Shown here in pieces: positions 5,548-7,284 of a stretch of 7,284 nucleotides of DNA. The notes beneath the pieces were generated by a model, which saw only the letters and a program-made list of their open reading frames with translations, made no database searches and had not been told where the DNA came from. The stretch lies in the NCBI GenBank assembly GCA_009469685.1, contig SSTA01000184.1:1-7284 (forward strand), read 5' to 3'. The DNA is from Azonexaceae bacterium (GTDB lineage Bacteria; Pseudomonadota; Gammaproteobacteria; Burkholderiales; Rhodocyclaceae). Each line of letters begins with the position of its first letter. Position 1 is the first letter of the stretch. The translations under genes were made by a program, and so were the position numbers.

Positions 5548-6139
5548 TTCCTGGCGGCTGGTCCTGGCCGCCGCAGCCTGGTTGGGCTGGGCAGCTTGGC
5601 TCCAGGCGGCGGAGATCGAGGTGGTCAATCCCCAGCTCAATCCCGTCGATGACGGTTATGCCCTGACCGCCGATTTCGACTTCGAAATCAGTCCCCGCCT
5701 GGAGGAAGCGGTCACCAAGGGGGTCGTCCTTCATTTCGTCGTCGATTTCGAACTGACTCGGCCGCGCTGGTACTGGTTCGACGAAAAGGTGGTCAGCCGC
5801 CATCAGACCGTCCGCCTGTCCTACCATGCCTTGACCCGGCAATACCGCCTGTCCACCGGGGCGCTGCATCAGTCGGTGGAAACCTTGTCTGAAGCCCTGC
5901 GGCTCCTTTCGCGGTTGCGTAACTGGGTCGTCATCGAGCGCCCGGGGGAGAAGCCGGAGAAGGAAATTCCTCGGGTCGGGGAGACCTATAGCGGCGCCCT
6001 GCGCTTGCGGCTCGACGTCACCCAACTGCCTAAACCCTTCCAGATCGCCGCCCTCGGCAACAAGGACTGGAATCTGTCTTCGGACTGGAAGGTCTGGCCG
6101 GTGATCCTGCCGCCGCTGCCGGCGCCGGAGGGCAAATGA
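5510..6139 (+). CDS. DUF4390 domain-containing secreted protein
   Basis: From ATG 5510 the protein is 209 residues. It has a hydrophobic N-terminal stretch (WRLVLAAAAWLGWAAWLQAA, about 15-34) that looks like a signal peptide, cleaved before EIEV. The rest fits the DUF4390 family: AEIEVVNPQLNPVDDGYALT, then FVVDFELTRPRWYWFDEKVV, then TRQYRLSTGALHQSVETLSE and a C-terminal NKDWNLSSDWKVWPV. The function is unknown. In betaproteobacteria the family is typically found between rsmB and an NtrY-type kinase, as here, so a periplasmic role linked to that kinase's signal is a reasonable but untested guess. In-frame ATGs at 5456 and 5477 would lengthen it, but they would put extra polar residues before the signal peptide. 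None of the three has a good ribosome site, so translation is probably coupled to rsmB. It overlaps the kinase gene by ATGA. Confidence 0.9.
   Translation: MASTTASSTSWLDSWRLVLAAAAWLGWAAWLQAAEIEVVNPQLNPVDDGYALTADFDFEISPRLEEAVTKGVVLHFVVDFELTRPRWYWFDEKVVSRHQTVRLSYHALTRQYRLSTGALHQSVETLSEALRLLSRLRNWVVIERPGEKPEKEIPRVGETYSGALRLRLDVTQLPKPFQIAALGNKDWNLSSDWKVWPVILPPLPAPEGK
6127..6131 (+). promoter_or_regulatory. Strong ribosome binding site for the ntrY-like gene
   Basis: GGAGG, extended by a further G, lies four bases before the ATG at 6136, inside the last codons of the DUF4390 gene. It fixes the start of the kinase. It also shows that classical Shine-Dalgarno initiation is used in this genome, in contrast to the first genes of the neighbouring units. 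Confidence 0.75.
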
Positions 6140-7284
6140 AGGTCAAGCGCCTGATTGCGGTAGGAGGCGCACTGGCGGGGGCCTTTGGTGCCATCGTCTG
6201 GTTTCTGCTGCTGGTGACGACTGCCGCCGATACGGCAATCTTCACCCGCCACTATCCGCTCCTCATCGCGTTCAACCTCATCCTTGCCTTGGCGATGGTC
6301 GGGCTGGTGGGCTGGCAGTTATCGGTACTCTGGCGGGATTACCGCAAGCAGGTCTTCGGCGCCCGCCTCAAGTTGCGTCTTATGCTCATGTTCGGCTTGG
6401 TGGCGGTGCTGCCCGGCGCCCTGGTCTATGGCGTATCGGTGCAGTTCGTCACCCGTTCGATTGAGAGCTGGTTCGACGTGCGGGTCGAAAAGGCCTTGGA
6501 ATCGGGCCTCAGCCTCGGTCGTTCCGCGCTGGATTCCCTTCTCGCCGAATTGTCGGACAAGGCGCGCAACATGGCCCTGGAGCTTTCCGACCTTCCGGAA
6601 TCGGGCCGTCGCTCGGCCATGCTGCGGCTTCTTGAACAAAGCGGAGCCCAGTCGGCTGCCCTCTTTACCTCCGGCGGGCAACTGCTCGCCAGCGCCAATT
6701 CCGAGCTGGGCAGCGGGCTGCTGCCCGCCCTGCCCAGCCAGACCCAGCTCAAGCAGGCCCGCAGCGCCTTCGCCGTGACTTCGGTGGATCTTGAAGGCGG
6801 GCGGATGAATCTCCGGGTCCTGGTGCCGGTTACCACACGAGGTGTTTTCGAGGACCGCCGCATACTGCAGCTCGTCCACCCGGTACCCCCGGCACTGGCT
6901 CAGAATGCCGAGGCCGTGCAAGCCGTCTATCGGGACTACCAGGAATTGCAACTGGCCCGCGAGGGTCTCACCCGCATCTATGCGCTGACCCTGACACTGA
7001 CCGTACTTCTCGCGCTTTTTACCGCCTTTGCGCTCGCTTTCGTCATGGCACGCCGGCTGTCTGCCCCTTTGTCCATGCTTGCCGAGGGGACCCAGGCGGT
7101 GGCCCAGGGGGATTTTTCCCCCCGCCAAGCCGTGTATAGTCGGGATGAACTTGGGGTCCTCACCCAGTCGTTCAGTCGCATGACCCGGCAACTGGACGAT
7201 GCCCGCCGGGAGACCGAGCGGCATCGGGCCGAACTCGAATCGGCGCGCGGGTACCTGGAGTCCATCCTGGCCAATCTCTCGGCA
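6136..7284 (+). CDS. ntrY: NtrY-type membrane sensor histidine kinase, N-terminal part (cut by window edge)
   Basis: The first 383 codons are open to the right edge. Three membrane segments come first (about residues 6-28, 41-65 and 82-104, the last within LRLMLMFGLVAVLPGALVYG), followed by a long loop of about 175 residues, probably periplasmic. A fourth membrane segment spans 281-305. A HAMP linker follows (about 306-358, with Pro311 in RRLSAPLSMLAEGTQAVAQG and the DELG motif at 337-340). A helical, charged stretch and the start of a PAS domain (YLESILANLSA) come next. This is the layout of NtrY kinases. The histidine kinase and ATPase domains should lie beyond the window, followed by ntrX, so phosphotransfer capacity cannot be checked. 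NtrYX systems have been linked to nitrogen metabolism, redox and envelope responses; the signal here is unknown. The ATG overlaps the previous stop as ATGA and has a GGAGG site, so the gene is in the rsmB operon. Confidence 0.92.
   Translation, partial: MKVKRLIAVGGALAGAFGAIVWFLLLVTTAADTAIFTRHYPLLIAFNLILALAMVGLVGWQLSVLWRDYRKQVFGARLKLRLMLMFGLVAVLPGALVYGVSVQFVTRSIESWFDVRVEKALESGLSLGRSALDSLLAELSDKARNMALELSDLPESGRRSAMLRLLEQSGAQSAALFTSGGQLLASANSELGSGLLPALPSQTQLKQARSAFAVTSVDLEGGRMNLRVLVPVTTRGVFEDRRILQLVHPVPPALAQNAEAVQAVYRDYQELQLAREGLTRIYALTLTLTVLLALFTAFALAFVMARRLSAPLSMLAEGTQAVAQGDFSPRQAVYSRDELGVLTQSFSRMTRQLDDARRETERHRAELESARGYLESILANLSA

Noticed and set aside
4487..6025. A 512-codon open frame on the minus strand across rsmB and the DUF4390 gene
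   Set aside because: It is antisense to two well-supported genes and rich in Arg, Pro and Gly, as expected from reading G+C-rich codons backwards. It has no recognisable domain.
6319..7224. A 301-codon minus-strand frame opposite the NtrY-type kinase
   Set aside because: The plus-strand frame has four membrane segments, a HAMP linker and a strong ribosome site. The antisense frame has no recognisable features.

Overview
This window looks like a chromosomal housekeeping segment from a G+C-rich betaproteobacterium. The evidence is the gene set and order: dprA, a LysM-domain protein, def, fmt, rsmB, a DUF4390 protein, then an NtrY-type kinase. That order, the DUF4390 family and the NtrY-type kinase are familiar from Rhodocyclales, Nitrosomonadales and Burkholderiales. 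I cannot name a genus. I see no insertion sequence, integrase, tRNA, rRNA or CRISPR array. Every stretch longer than about 150 bases is covered by a gene.

There are four transcription units in alternating directions. (1) Minus strand, 1-1093: a secreted LysM protein followed by dprA, which runs off the left edge; the two overlap by 4 bases (GTGA). (2) Plus strand, 1229-2762: def and fmt, the enzymes that remove and add the N-formyl group of bacterial translation initiation, separated by 109 bases. (3) Minus strand, 2772-4118: an S1/P1-type zinc nuclease with a signal peptide, then a short SpeD-type S-adenosylmethionine decarboxylase. These two sit where many betaproteobacteria, as I recall, carry htpX, so they look like a lineage-specific replacement. 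(4) Plus strand, 4261-7284: rsmB (16S rRNA m5C967 methyltransferase), a DUF4390 secreted protein and an NtrY-type histidine kinase. These overlap by 38 and 4 bases, and the kinase is cut by the right edge.

Two signals are not explained by the genes. The first is a 16-base perfect palindrome at 3231-3246, CGTTTCACGTGAAACG, inside the last codons of the nuclease gene. Its 14-base core matches the chromosomal parS consensus bound by ParB, which suggests that the window lies near the replication origin. The second is a repeated start-site layout. fmt, speD, the nuclease and rsmB all lack a Shine-Dalgarno sequence. Each has a TATAAT-like hexamer ending 6 bases (8 for rsmB) before its ATG, the layout expected of leaderless or nearly leaderless mRNAs. 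By contrast, the kinase inside its operon has a strong GGAGG site. I found no clearly new multi-gene system. The most promising leads are the parS site, the leaderless promoter pattern, and a speD without a visible spermidine synthase.
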